Of a stretch of 64,000 nt of DNA, positions 16,994-25,559 are shown in pieces; the stretch's first letter is position 1, and each line of letters begins with the position of its first letter. Source of the DNA: Bosea sp. 685 (GTDB lineage: Bacteria > Pseudomonadota > Alphaproteobacteria > Rhizobiales > Beijerinckiaceae). The stretch covers positions 4,650,001 to 4,714,000 of the forward strand of contig NZ_CP134779.1 in NCBI RefSeq assembly GCF_031884435.1. The letters run 5' to 3'. The notes under the pieces are model-generated. The model had not been told where the DNA came from, did no database searches, and saw only the letters and a list, made by a program, of their open reading frames with translations. Both the position numbers and the translations under genes were made by a program.

Positions 16994-17983
16994 ATGGATG
17001 TCAGGCAACTGCGATGTTTCATCGCGGTGGCAGAGGAGTTGCATTTCGGTCGCGCAGCCGAACGGCTTGGACTCGCGCCACCCGCTCTTTCCCGCCAGAT
17101 CAGCGCATTGGAAGATGGTCTCGGCGTAGCCTTGTTCACACGCACCACGCGCCAGGTCGCGATGACGCGCGCCGGGCTGATCATGCTGGAGGAGGCCAAG
17201 GGCATCCTCGTCAAGATGGAACATGCCTCGCGCGCCGTGCGCGGAGCCTCGCTCGCCTCGGGCAAGGTCCTGCGCGTCGGCGCGATCGACGCCGCCTCGT
17301 CGAGCTTCGTGCCCGAGGCGCTGGCCTATTTCCGCGAGCAGCATCCCGGTGTCGAGATCAAGTTCGTCGAAGCGATGACGGCCGGGCTGATCCAGATGCT
17401 GGAGGCCGGCAAGCTCGATCTCGCGCTGACCCGCCCACCACGCAAGCCCACCGACTGCGCCTTCGAGATCCTGCGCGTCGAGCGGCCGCTCGTCGTCCTG
17501 AACGAGCAGCACCCGCTGGCGGCACGCGAGCACCTGACGATGCTCGACCTCGTCGGCGAGCCCTTCATCGTTCCCTCCAAGCGCAGCCGGCCCTTCGCCT
17601 ATGATCTGGTGATGGCCTATTTCGAGAGTGTCGGGGCCGTGCCCAACGTCTCGATCGAGGCCACCGAAAAGCCGGCGATGATGTCGGCCGTGGCCGCGGG
17701 ACTCGGCATGGCGCTGGCGCCCGACTGGGTCTCGCGCCTGAGCTTTCCCGGCGTCACGATGCGCCGCCTGCGCGGTGCACTGCTCGACCCGCCGCCACCT
17801 GGCGCACTCGTCGGCGTCGCCTGGCGGCCGCAGCAGAAGCTCAGCCCACGCGACGACTTTCTCGCGATCCTTCGCGAGAGCGTCACCCTGATCGACGAAC
17901 GGCATGTTTTTCCGTTCGTCATATCGCCACCCAAGATGAAACGCACCGCCCGCGCCGGCGGGCCGCCCACCGGAGGAGCCTGA
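16994..17983 (+). CDS. LysR-family regulator coupled to the TctBAC transporter
   Basis: 329 residues. The winged helix-turn-helix is at residues 1-60 (LRCFIAVAEELHFGRAAERL, PPALSRQISALE), followed by the linker helix and a periplasmic-binding-like effector domain. Its stop TGA overlaps the ATG of tctB by one base (TGATG at 17981-17985). LysR genes more often sit divergent from their targets; here the regulator is the first gene of the transporter operon, so it probably senses the transported carboxylate and controls its own operon. The C terminus ends in a short basic Gly/Pro-rich tail beyond the usual domain. Confidence 0.92.
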   Translation: MDVRQLRCFIAVAEELHFGRAAERLGLAPPALSRQISALEDGLGVALFTRTTRQVAMTRAGLIMLEEAKGILVKMEHASRAVRGASLASGKVLRVGAIDAASSSFVPEALAYFREQHPGVEIKFVEAMTAGLIQMLEAGKLDLALTRPPRKPTDCAFEILRVERPLVVLNEQHPLAAREHLTMLDLVGEPFIVPSKRSRPFAYDLVMAYFESVGAVPNVSIEATEKPAMMSAVAAGLGMALAPDWVSRLSFPGVTMRRLRGALLDPPPPGALVGVAWRPQQKLSPRDDFLAILRESVTLIDERHVFPFVISPPKMKRTARAGGPPTGGA

Positions 17984-18501
17984 TGAGTTTGAACCCTATC
18001 GAACGGGCGCAAGGCCTACGCATTCGCTCCCAGCAGGACATGGCGGCCGGCCTGTTCATGATCGTGCTTGGAACCTTCGCCTTCCTCCTGTCCAGCGAGC
18101 TGCCCCTCGGCAGCCTTCGCCAGATCGGGCCGGGCATGCTGCCGAAATCCTTTGCGGTGATCTGCGCCGCGCTGGGCCTCATGCTCTCGCTCACCTCGCT
18201 GCGCTTCAACGGTGAGAAGCTGACGGGCTGGGCCTGGCGTGGCGTTTTCCTCGTGCTCGGCGGAGCCTGCCTGTTCGGGCTCGCCATCCGCGGCTTCGAT
18301 ATCGGGCCGATCCATGTCCCGCAGCTCGGGCTGCTCGTCGCAGGGCCGCTGGTCATCCTCGTCTCCGGCCTCGCCGCCGACGACATGAAATGGAAGGAGC
18401 TGATCATCTTCGCCATCGCGATGACGACCGCCTGCGCCCTGCTCTTCAAATACGCGCTCAGCCTGCCGATTCCGCTGGCGCCCTGGCTGCTGGGGATCTG
18501 A
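17983..18501 (+). CDS. tctB: TctB-family small membrane subunit of a tripartite tricarboxylate transporter
   Basis: 172 residues with four hydrophobic segments (for example GLFMIVLGTFAFLL and AALGLMLSLTSL) and the family's SSELPLGSLRQIGPGMLPKS loop. TctB proteins are poorly conserved small subunits that pair with TctA. Translation is coupled to the upstream LysR gene and the next gene starts 4 bases after the stop, so the three are one operon. Confidence 0.9.
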   Translation: MSLNPIERAQGLRIRSQQDMAAGLFMIVLGTFAFLLSSELPLGSLRQIGPGMLPKSFAVICAALGLMLSLTSLRFNGEKLTGWAWRGVFLVLGGACLFGLAIRGFDIGPIHVPQLGLLVAGPLVILVSGLAADDMKWKELIIFAIAMTTACALLFKYALSLPIPLAPWLLGI

Positions 18502-18505
18502 CACG

Positions 18506-20005
18506 ATGGACATGATCGCCAATCTCACGCTCGGCTTCGGCGTCGCGCTCTCCCTGCAGAATCTGGCCCTGTGCTTCGCCGGCTGCTTCATCGGCACGCT
18601 GATCGGCGTGCTGCCCGGCGTCGGGCCGATCGCCACCATCGCGATCCTGCTGCCGATCACCTTCGGCGTCGACCCCGTCGGCGCGCTGATCATGCTGGCC
18701 GGCATCTATTACGGCGCGCAATATGGCGGCTCGACCACCGCGATCCTGGTCAACATCCCCGGCGAGGCGACCTCCGTCGTCACCACGCTGGACGGCCACC
18801 AGATGGCCAAGCAGGGCCGCGCCGGCGTCGCGCTCGGCGTCGCCGCGCTCGGCTCCTTCTTCGCCGGCTGCGTCGCGACCCTCTTCATCGCCGCACTCGG
18901 CGCGCCCTTGACCAAGCTCGCTCTGCTCTTCGGTCCGGCGGAGTATTTCTCGCTGATGGTGATGGGGCTGTGCTTTGCCGTCGTGCTGGCGCGCGGCTCG
19001 ATCCTCAAGGCCTTCTGCATGATCATGCTGGGCCTCCTGCTCTCGACGGTCGGCACCGACCTAGAAACCGGGCAGGAACGCCTGACCTTCGGCTTCCCGC
19101 CCTTGTCTGATGGCATCGACTTCGCCGTGCTCGCCATGGGCGTCTTCGGCTTCGCCGAGGTGCTGCGCAATCTCGAGAACCCCGAGGCGCGCGACGTGGT
19201 CAAGGCCAAGATCGGCCGGCTGCTACCGGATTGGGGCGAGATCAAGCAGTCGATCAACCCGGTGCTGCGCGGCACCTTCATCGGCGGCATCCTCGGCATC
19301 CTGCCCGGCAATGGCGCGGTGCTCGGCCCGTTCGCGAGCTACACGATCGAGAAGAAGATCGCCAAGGATCCCTCGCGCTTCGGGCGTGGCGCGATCGAGG
19401 GCGTCGCCGGTCCAGAATCGGCCAATAACGCCGGCGCGCAAACCGCCTTCATCCCGCTGCTGACGCTCGGCATCCCGCCCAACGCCGTGATGGCGCTGAT
19501 GGTCGGCGCGATGACGATCCACGGCATCATTCCCGGCCCGCAGGTCATGACCAAGAACCCCGACCTGTTCTGGGGCATGATCGCCTCGATGTGGATCGGC
19601 AACCTGATGCTGGTCATCATCAACCTGCCGCTGGTCGGCGTCTGGGTGAAGCTGCTGCAGGTTCCCTATCGCCTGATGTTCCCGGCGATCCTGATCTTCT
19701 GCTGCATCGGCATCTACTCGGTGAACAATCAGCCGGTGGACGTCGCCTTTACCGCCATGTTCGGCCTGTTCGGCTACCTCTTGATCAAGCTCGGCTTCGA
19801 GCCCGCGCCGATGCTGCTCGGCTTCGTGCTGGGCAAGCTGCTCGAGGAGAAGATGCGCCAGGCGCTGATCATCTCGCGCGGCTCGTTCATGACCTTCATC
19901 GAGCGGCCGATCTCGGCGGGCCTCCTGGTCGTCGCCGTGGTGGTCCTGGCGATCGCGCTGCTGCCTTCGATCTCGAAGAAGCGCGACGAGGTCTTCACCG
20001 AATGA
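18506..20005 (+). CDS. tctA: TctA-family large membrane subunit of a tripartite tricarboxylate transporter
   Basis: 499 residues, about eleven to twelve helices. The family signatures are present in both repeats: GTLIGVLPGVGPIATIAILL and YGGSTTAILVNIPGE in the first, GGILGILPGNGAVLGPFASY and GVAGPESANNAGAQTAFIPL in the second. TctA is the transport channel that moves citrate or other carboxylates by a Na+ or H+ gradient. It lies between tctB (4-base gap) and tctC (64-base gap). Confidence 0.96.
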   Translation: MDMIANLTLGFGVALSLQNLALCFAGCFIGTLIGVLPGVGPIATIAILLPITFGVDPVGALIMLAGIYYGAQYGGSTTAILVNIPGEATSVVTTLDGHQMAKQGRAGVALGVAALGSFFAGCVATLFIAALGAPLTKLALLFGPAEYFSLMVMGLCFAVVLARGSILKAFCMIMLGLLLSTVGTDLETGQERLTFGFPPLSDGIDFAVLAMGVFGFAEVLRNLENPEARDVVKAKIGRLLPDWGEIKQSINPVLRGTFIGGILGILPGNGAVLGPFASYTIEKKIAKDPSRFGRGAIEGVAGPESANNAGAQTAFIPLLTLGIPPNAVMALMVGAMTIHGIIPGPQVMTKNPDLFWGMIASMWIGNLMLVIINLPLVGVWVKLLQVPYRLMFPAILIFCCIGIYSVNNQPVDVAFTAMFGLFGYLLIKLGFEPAPMLLGFVLGKLLEEKMRQALIISRGSFMTFIERPISAGLLVVAVVVLAIALLPSISKKRDEVFTE

Positions 20006-20069
20006 CGGGGTTGCTGGAACGCCGCTTTCAATCCAGCTTCCATCAAAATATCCCAAGGGAGGATCATCC

Positions 20070-21041
20070 ATGAAGAAACTGACAGTTGGTATGGCGGCCG
20101 CGATCACCATCGCACTCGCCGGCAGCGCCCAGGCGCAAACCTATCCGACGCGCCCGGTCACCATGATCGTGCCCTTCGCCGCCGGCGGGCCGACCGACAT
20201 CATCGCGCGCATCGTCGCCGACCATATGTCGAAGACGCTCGGCCAGCAGCTGGTGATCGAGAACGTCGCCGGCGCCGGCGGCACCACCGGCATCGCCCGC
20301 GCGATCACGGCTGCGCCCGACGGCTACACCATCGCGATGGGGCATCTGGGCACGTTCTCGGCAGCGCCTGCGACCTATCCCGGCCTGAAATACGACCCGA
20401 TCAACGGCATGCAGACCATCGGTCTCGCTGGCGGCACGCCGATCCTGATCGTCGCCCGCAAGACTTTCGAGCCGAAGGACCTGAAGGAGTTCGTGACCTA
20501 TGTGAAGGCGAACTCCGAGAAGGTGAACGAGGCCCATGCCGGCCTCGGCTCCGTCTCCTGGACGACCTGCACCCTCCTGAAGGCCCAGCTCGGCGTGCCG
20601 AAGATCAACGCCGTCGCCTATCGCGGCACCGGGCCGGCGTTGAACGATCTCGTCTCCGGCCAGGTCGACTTCATGTGCGACCAGATCGTCAGCGTCGCCG
20701 AGCAGGTGAAGGCCGGCAACATCAAGGCCTATGCGATCGCCTCGAAGCAGCGCTCGCCGGCCCTGCCCGACGTTCCCACCACCGCGGAAGCCGGGCTGCC
20801 GGAGTACCAGATCGAGGCCTGGAACGGCATCGCCGGTCCCAAGGGCTTGCCCAAGGACGTCGTCGATCGTCTGGTCGCCGCCCTCGACAAGGCACTGAAC
20901 GACGAAGGCACCAAGAAGCGCCTGCTCGAACTGGGCACCGTGATGCCGACCGCCGAGGAACGCACCCCGGCCGGTTTCGCCGCCCTGATCAAGCGCGACG
21001 CCGACAAGCTCAGCCCAGCCTTGTCAGCCGCGCCGAAGTAA
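20070..21041 (+). CDS. tctC: TctC/Bug-family periplasmic substrate-binding protein
   Basis: 323 residues with a signal peptide (MKKLTVGMAAAITIALAGSA, cut near AQA-QTYP) and the Bug signature YPTRPVTMIVPFAAGGPTD, then GAGGTTG and PDGYTI. These proteins bind carboxylates or other small acids and deliver them to TctAB. AGGGAGG is placed 7 bases before the ATG. The ligand is not readable; Bug proteins range from citrate and glutarate to aromatic acids and nicotinate. A strong terminator follows. Confidence 0.94.
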   Translation: MKKLTVGMAAAITIALAGSAQAQTYPTRPVTMIVPFAAGGPTDIIARIVADHMSKTLGQQLVIENVAGAGGTTGIARAITAAPDGYTIAMGHLGTFSAAPATYPGLKYDPINGMQTIGLAGGTPILIVARKTFEPKDLKEFVTYVKANSEKVNEAHAGLGSVSWTTCTLLKAQLGVPKINAVAYRGTGPALNDLVSGQVDFMCDQIVSVAEQVKAGNIKAYAIASKQRSPALPDVPTTAEAGLPEYQIEAWNGIAGPKGLPKDVVDRLVAALDKALNDEGTKKRLLELGTVMPTAEERTPAGFAALIKRDADKLSPALSAAPK

Positions 21042-21065
21042 CCACCTGAAAATTATCGGATACGA

Positions 21066-21094
21066 AACGGCGGATCCCCGGATCCGCCGTTTTT
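21066..21094 (+). terminator. Intrinsic terminator of the LysR-tctBAC operon
   Basis: A 12-bp perfect stem (AACGGCGGATCC, 21066-21077, with 21080-21091) is followed by TTTT, 25 bases after the tctC stop. Confidence 0.9.
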
Positions 21095-21267
21095 CGTTTG
21101 TGTTCGCGGACCGGCTGCGCAATCTCGTGAGCGCCGCAACGCGTTGATATCATGACGCTTTCGTGATTCCGGTTGCGGATATTCATATCTTGTTACCCAG
21201 ATTTTCGGAACTCGCGCCAGCGTCAGCCCGTTTCCTTCCCGAACGTTCTCTTGGAAGGAGAAAAACC

Positions 21268-21702
21268 ATGTTCAAGAAGCTTGTTCTTATCGCCGCGATC
21301 GCCGTCACTCCCGCGGTCGCTTTCGCGCAGCAGAATCCGCAGGGCGCCCAGGGCGGCGCAGTCAGCGGCGGTGCCACGGGCGCGGTCGGCGGAGCCATCG
21401 TCGGCGGCCCGGTCGGCGCGGTTGTCGGCGGCGTCGGCGGTGCCGTGGTCGGCGCGATCATCGGCGACCAGACGCCTCGCTTCCGGCAATATGTCGTCGA
21501 GCAGCGCGTCCCGTCCTATGCCTATGAGGAACCGGTCACGATCGGCACGGTCCTCCCGAACGATGGCGTGGTCTATCGCGAGGTTCCGCGTGAATATGTG
21601 CCGCGCGAATATGCCGAGACCGGCTACCGCTACACGGTCGTGAACCAGCACCCTGTCCTGGTCGACCCGCGCACCCGCCGCGTCGTGCAGATCATCGAAT
21701 AA
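21268..21702 (+). CDS. Secreted DUF1236-type protein with a glycine-rich segment
   Basis: 144 residues from the ATG at 21268, which has GGAAGGAG 7 bases upstream; the open frame extends upstream without support. Signal peptide MFKKLVLIAAIAVTPAVAFA is followed by QQNPQ. Residues 30-65 are a Gly/Ala/Val repeat (VGGPVGAVVGGVGGAVVGAI) of the type found in Gly-zipper surface proteins. The C-terminal part has YVVEQRVPSY and VNQHPVLVDPRTRRVVQII, which match DUF1236 proteins of rhizobia. The function is unknown; an envelope role is likely. Confidence 0.8.
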   Translation: MFKKLVLIAAIAVTPAVAFAQQNPQGAQGGAVSGGATGAVGGAIVGGPVGAVVGGVGGAVVGAIIGDQTPRFRQYVVEQRVPSYAYEEPVTIGTVLPNDGVVYREVPREYVPREYAETGYRYTVVNQHPVLVDPRTRRVVQIIE

Positions 21703-21761
21703 CCTAGTGCGATCCGCTGGACGGTCGCGCCATTGCCGGCCTGATGGTCTATCCGGATCGT

Positions 21762-21793
21762 CGGCCCGCCCCGGAGACGGGGCGGGCCGTTTT
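21762..21793. terminator. Bidirectional terminator between the DUF1236 gene and upp
   Basis: A 12-bp GC-rich stem (21762-21773 with 21778-21789) with a GAGA tetraloop is followed by TTTT on the plus strand. It sits between convergent genes, so it can serve both, though the minus-strand side lacks a T run. Confidence 0.9.
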
Positions 21794-21815
21794 CATGTCT
21801 CAGAGCAATTTTGTT

Positions 21816-22481
21816 TTAGCGCGTGCCGAACATCCGGTCGCCGGCATCGCCCAGGCCCGGCACGATATAGCCGTGCTCGTTCAGCTTCTCGTCGATCGCC
21901 GCCGTCCAGATGCGGACATCGGGATGGGCGCCGCGAAACCGTTCGATGCCTTCGGGCGCCGCCAGCAGGCAGACGAAGCGCAGATCCTTGGCGCCGCGCT
22001 CCTTCAGCCGGTCGATCGCCGCGACCGCCGAATTGGCCGTCGCCAGCATCGGGTCCATCACCACGACCATGCGCTCGGCGATGTCGGAGGGGGCCTTGAA
22101 ATAATACTCGACCGCCTGGAGCGTGTTGGGATCGCGATAGAGCCCGATATGGGCGACGCGGGCGGCGGGCACCAGCTCCAGCATGCCGTCGAGGAAGCCG
22201 ACGCCGGCGCGCAGGATCGGCGCGAAGACCATCTTCTTGCCGGCGATGATCGGCTGCATCGACTTCGTCAGCGGCGTCTCGATCTCGGTCATCTCCATCG
22301 GCAGATCGCGCGTGACCTCGTAGCAGAGCAGCATGCCGATCTCGTTGAGGAGCTGGCGGAAGCTCTTGGTCGAGCGGTCCTTCTCACGCATCAGCGTCAG
22401 CTTGTGCCGCACCAGCGGATGGTCGACGACGGTGACGCCGTCCTGGCTTTTGGTCATGCGATGAGGCCCCTTCTTTTTCAT
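21816..22481 (-). CDS. upp: Uracil phosphoribosyltransferase
   Basis: 221 residues (213 if the start is Met9). Markers are [12 protein letters not shown], the flexible loop [14 protein letters not shown], the PRPP-binding loop [16 protein letters not shown], and the uracil-contact C terminus [16 protein letters not shown]. It converts uracil and PRPP to UMP. Immediately upstream on the same strand are urc4 (DUF1688) and urc1 (GTP cyclohydrolase II homologue), the partners of the URC uracil-catabolic pathway, in which uracil is first made into UMP (URC6). Here upp therefore probably serves catabolism as well as salvage. A mosaic repeat separates it from urc4. Confidence 0.96.
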   Translation of the reverse strand: MKKKGPHRMTKSQDGVTVVDHPLVRHKLTLMREKDRSTKSFRQLLNEIGMLLCYEVTRDLPMEMTEIETPLTKSMQPIIAGKKMVFAPILRAGVGFLDGMLELVPAARVAHIGLYRDPNTLQAVEYYFKAPSDIAERMVVVMDPMLATANSAVAAIDRLKERGAKDLRFVCLLAAPEGIERFRGAHPDVRIWTAAIDEKLNEHGYIVPGLGDAGDRMFGTR

Positions 22482-22510
22482 ATTGTGGAGGCTTTCGCCT
22501 CAACCAAACA

Positions 22511-22618
22511 CGCCGTCATCCCGGACAAGCCGCGAAGCGGCGCCGATCCGGGATCCATTCCGGAACCGCTCAGGAATGGATCCCGGGTCTGCGCTTCGCT
22601 TCGCCCGGGATGACGGCG
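22511..22618. repeat. Mosaic inverted repeat (GTCATCCCGG type)
   Basis: Outer arms CGCCGTCATCCCGG and CCGGGATGACGGCG and inner arms GATCCATTCC and GGAATGGATC pair. It belongs to the same class as elements at 25275, 35039, 37451, 53643 and 54431. Confidence 0.85.
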
Positions 22619-22643
22619 TGGTTCCGTATCAATCCGTCCGCCG

Positions 22644-23897
22644 TCAAAATACGGTGCCGTCGCTGATGATCGTCAAGGGTGGCCCGCCATCCCCGCGCTT
22701 CTCGCGGGCGATGCGCCGACCGGCGGCCCAGGTGCCGCCCTCCAGCACCTTCGCCAGCGGCAGCTCCTCTGCCGTGCGCCCCAGGCGCATGCGGATCAGC
22801 ACTCCGATCTTGTCGAGCAGCGCGACCGTCAGCGCGCGCCATTCGACGACCAGCGCCGAGCCGACCTCATGGGCACGCGTCGCATCGCCCGCGTCCTTCA
22901 GCGCGATCACGCCGCAATCGAGGAACAGCCCGCCATTGCGATATTCGGGCAGGCCGGTGAGATCATCGACGTCGATCACCGCGATCCCGGCCCATTGCAA
23001 GGGCTCGATCAGCGAATAGGACAGCCATTGCGAGAGCTTGTGGAAGGGCACCAGCCCGGCCGTCGGCTCGGCCTGCGCGATCAGCGGATGCCGCCAGGTA
23101 TCGCCCAGCGCGATGCCGGCGACCATGAGGCGCGACGGCCAGATGCCGCCGAACATGGAGAGAACCTCCGCCAGGATATGCCCGGCGCGCAATGTACCGG
23201 TCTCGGCCGTGCTGACGAGCCGGTCGAACAGATCGCCGGGGCGCTTCAGGCCCTGACGCTCCAGCTCCTCGCCGAGGCGGTTCATCAAAGCCGCGCGGCC
23301 CTCGACCGCGAGCAGCGGATTGCCGGGACCGGCCTGGAAGCCCTGCTCCAACGCCGCGCCATCGAGCCGCTTCAGCGCGGTCGCGTCGACACGCAGCAGC
23401 TCAGCCGCATCGCTGGAGAACAGGCCGGCCGCGAACATGTCGAGCGAGGCCAGCGCCAGCCCCTCGGAGCGGCCGATCGACTGCCCCGAGACCGCGTCGC
23501 GATAGCGCCAATCCGGCCCCGCGCCCGCATCCAGCAGCACGCTGACCACGGCGAGATCGTAGGCCGCACGGCCGCGCACCCTGGCATCGCGAAACTGCGC
23601 GGCCTGGTCGAGCACGCTCCAGCGATCGACCCCGGCCACGTTGAAATGCCGCCAGCGGGCGTGGAATGGGATGTCGAGCGTCGGGTAGTTCGCCTTGATC
23701 GTGTCGAGGACATAGTCGGCGCAGGCGTCGAGCCGCGCCGCATCGACGCTGAAATGCAGGAGCCTGCCGGCCAGGCCGAGCTCCAGCATCTCCTGCGCGC
23801 GGGCGCGGACGGCAGCAGGCTTAAGCAAGGCGCGGACGGCGTCCGTATTCTGGTCAGACATCGTGTTCTGATTAGACATGGAGTTCTGATTAGACAT
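22644..23897 (-). CDS. urc4: DUF1688 protein, URC4-type uracil catabolism enzyme
   Basis: 417 residues from the ATG at 23897. The family blocks are present: VDRWSVLDQAAQFRDARVRG, RSEGLALASLDMFAAGLFSS, FGGIWPSRLMVAGIALGDTW, KLSQWLSYSLIEPLQWAGI and YRNGGLFLDCGVI. URC4 is required for uracil breakdown in the yeast Lachancea kluyveri and occurs in bacteria beside a GTP cyclohydrolase II homologue and UPRTase; its exact reaction is not firmly known to me. It starts 8 bases after urc1 ends. The N terminus has three tandem hexapeptides M-S-(N/D)-Q-N-(S/T), each beginning with ATG, so the true start could be any of 23897, 23879 or 23861. Confidence 0.92.
   Translation of the reverse strand: MSNQNSMSNQNTMSDQNTDAVRALLKPAAVRARAQEMLELGLAGRLLHFSVDAARLDACADYVLDTIKANYPTLDIPFHARWRHFNVAGVDRWSVLDQAAQFRDARVRGRAAYDLAVVSVLLDAGAGPDWRYRDAVSGQSIGRSEGLALASLDMFAAGLFSSDAAELLRVDATALKRLDGAALEQGFQAGPGNPLLAVEGRAALMNRLGEELERQGLKRPGDLFDRLVSTAETGTLRAGHILAEVLSMFGGIWPSRLMVAGIALGDTWRHPLIAQAEPTAGLVPFHKLSQWLSYSLIEPLQWAGIAVIDVDDLTGLPEYRNGGLFLDCGVIALKDAGDATRAHEVGSALVVEWRALTVALLDKIGVLIRMRLGRTAEELPLAKVLEGGTWAAGRRIAREKRGDGGPPLTIISDGTVF
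23844..23897 (-). repeat. Three tandem 18-bp repeats carrying three start codons of urc4
   Basis: Units of 18 bp (ATGTCTAATCAGAACTCC and two variants) encode MSNQNS, MSNQNT and MSDQNT. Each copy supplies an in-frame ATG. Only the coding region itself is repeated; no Shine-Dalgarno motif is duplicated. Confidence 0.9.
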
Positions 23898-23905
23898 GGA
23901 GCGGC

Positions 23906-25168
23906 TCAGAACTTGTCGAGATCGCGACCAACCGTCGCCTTCAGGGCGTTGTCGCCGGGCGCGCCGTCGGGCGAGTAATAGCCCGCCGCCTTCTTGGCCT
24001 CGATCTCGACCGAGGCGTCGGGTGGGACGAGCTCGGGCGGGATCGCGACGCGCTCGCCGATCTCGATGCCGCTCTCCACCATGGCGTCGTATTTCATGTT
24101 CGACATCGACATCAGCCGGTCGATCCTGGTGACGCCGAGCCAGTGCAGCACATCGGGCATCAATTGCTGGAAGCGGGCGTCCTGGACGCCGGCGACGCAT
24201 TCGGTGCGCTCGAAATAGGTCGCGGCGGAATCGCCGCCCTCCTGGCGCTTGCGGGCGTTGTAGACGAGGAATTTCGTGACCTCGCCCAGCGCCCTGCCCT
24301 CCTTGCGGTTATAGACGATCAGGCCGACGCCGCCGCCTTGCGCCTCCTTCACCGCCTCCTCGATGCCGTGCACGAGATAGGGCCGACAGGTGCAGATGTC
24401 CGAGCCGAAGACATCCGAGCCGTTGCACTCGTCATGGACGCGGCAGGCGACGCTGCGCTTGGGATCGGTGATCGCGGAGACCTCGCCGATGATGTAGCAG
24501 GTGATCGAACCGATCGGCGGCAGGAAGACGCGCAGATCAGGCCGTGTCACCAGTTCGGGATACATGCCGCCGGTCTGCTCGAAGAGCGTGCGGCGCAAGT
24601 CCTGCTCGCTGGTGCCGAAGCGTTCGGCGATGCCCGGCAGATGCCAGACCGGGTCGATGGCGATCTTGGTGACGCTGATATCGCCGGTTTTGTGCAGGAT
24701 GTGCTCGTCGGGGCTGAGCCTGTGTCCTGCCATCGCGGCGAGGATTTCGGGCAAATTGAGCCTCGCCTTGGTGATGGCGATGGTCGGACGGATATCGATG
24801 CCCTCGCCGATCCACTGGCCGAAATCCTGCGCGACGCGGTGGCCGAACGGGTCCATCGAGACGATCCGGCCAGGCGCGAACCATTGCGGCTGCGGCGGGA
24901 TCTCGGCTGTCGGGTAGGTGTTGGTCAGGTCCGGGCGCTGCGAGGGGTTCATCGCGCGCGCCGAGATGGCGAGCGCGCGATAGACCGAATAGGAGCCGCC
25001 ATGGGCGCCGATGACGTTGCGGTCTCCCGGCGTCGTGGTCGAGGCGATGACCGGGCCGCGCTCGGCCGGGCTTGAAGCGCCCCATTGGATGGGAAAGCGC
25101 GTCGCGGCGTTGCCGGGCTCGGGATGCGAGGTCAGGCGGATATGGGTCGTGCGGTTCTGCGAGTTCAT
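23906..25168 (-). CDS. urc1: GTP cyclohydrolase II homologue of the URC uracil-catabolic pathway
   Basis: 420 residues, about twice RibA alone, with an N-terminal extension of about 200 residues typical of URC1-type proteins. The C-terminal half keeps the RibA zinc site (Cys248, Cys259, Cys261 in VHDECNGSDVFGSDICTCR, spacing 11 and 2 as in RibA). The substrate loop reads YNRKEGRALGEVTKF instead of RibA's EGRGIGL, so the ring-opening chemistry is probably redirected to a uracil-derived substrate. Being first of three URC genes supports URC1 over riboflavin synthesis, and no other rib gene is nearby. Very short spacing to urc4 indicates co-translation. Confidence 0.92.
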   Translation of the reverse strand: MNSQNRTTHIRLTSHPEPGNAATRFPIQWGASSPAERGPVIASTTTPGDRNVIGAHGGSYSVYRALAISARAMNPSQRPDLTNTYPTAEIPPQPQWFAPGRIVSMDPFGHRVAQDFGQWIGEGIDIRPTIAITKARLNLPEILAAMAGHRLSPDEHILHKTGDISVTKIAIDPVWHLPGIAERFGTSEQDLRRTLFEQTGGMYPELVTRPDLRVFLPPIGSITCYIIGEVSAITDPKRSVACRVHDECNGSDVFGSDICTCRPYLVHGIEEAVKEAQGGGVGLIVYNRKEGRALGEVTKFLVYNARKRQEGGDSAATYFERTECVAGVQDARFQQLMPDVLHWLGVTRIDRLMSMSNMKYDAMVESGIEIGERVAIPPELVPPDASVEIEAKKAAGYYSPDGAPGDNALKATVGRDLDKF

Positions 25169-25194
25169 CGCGGGTATCGCCCTGCAAATAGGAA

Positions 25195-25226
25195 AGGGCC
25201 CCGGGACGCGATGCGTCCGGGGCCCT
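25195..25226 (-). promoter_or_regulatory. GC-rich leader hairpin 27 bases upstream of urc1, possible attenuator
   Basis: AGGGCCCC pairs with GGGGCCCT and the inner GGACGC with GCGTCC, giving about 14 bp with a single bulge. On the minus strand it is followed by TTTCCTATTTG. The position between promoter and start would suit an attenuator, but a plain upstream terminator or extragenic hairpin is equally possible. Confidence 0.5.
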
Positions 25227-25274
25227 CTGGACCTATGAAAATGTGGCTCAACGCAAGCGCGGCGTCAATCGGGG

Positions 25275-25389
25275 CCGTCATTCCCGGCCGGAGCCCTCAG
25301 GTCCGGCCTTTGGCCGGCCCAAGGACAGGTTCCGCAGAGGCCCGGGAATCTCCGACGAGAGATGCTCGGGTCTTCGCCCGAGCATGACG
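25275..25389. repeat. Mosaic inverted repeat (GTCATTCCCGG type)
   Basis: CCGTCATTCCCGG begins and GAGCATGACG ends the unit; internal blocks (GGCCGGCCCAAGGA, AGGCCCGGGAATC, GATGCTCGGGTC) recur in the elements at 35039 and 54431. Confidence 0.8.
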
Positions 25390-25397
25390 CGCTGCGA

Positions 25398-25559
25398 TCA
25401 GAAAATGGCAAGGTAGCGCAGCAGCGAGATAATGCCGATGACGATGACGATGATCTGGACGACGTTCTTGATCTGCGCATCGAGCGGCAGCATGCGCACG
25501 AGATAGAGCACGAGGCCGATGACGAGCACCGTGATGAGCAGAGAAATCAGGATGGACAT
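25398..25559 (-). CDS. Small Thivi_2564-type membrane protein
   Basis: 53 residues, starting MSILISLLITVLVIGLVLYL and ending LLRYLAIF. Two hydrophobic helices flank a short polar loop with MLPLDAQIKNVV. This matches the small Thivi_2564 family of inner-membrane proteins with a conserved P-L-D-x-x-I-K-x-V motif; the function is unknown. It stands alone between repeats, with GGGACTTCACAT upstream of the ATG giving a poor ribosome binding site. Confidence 0.8.
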   Translation of the reverse strand: MSILISLLITVLVIGLVLYLVRMLPLDAQIKNVVQIIVIVIGIISLLRYLAIF

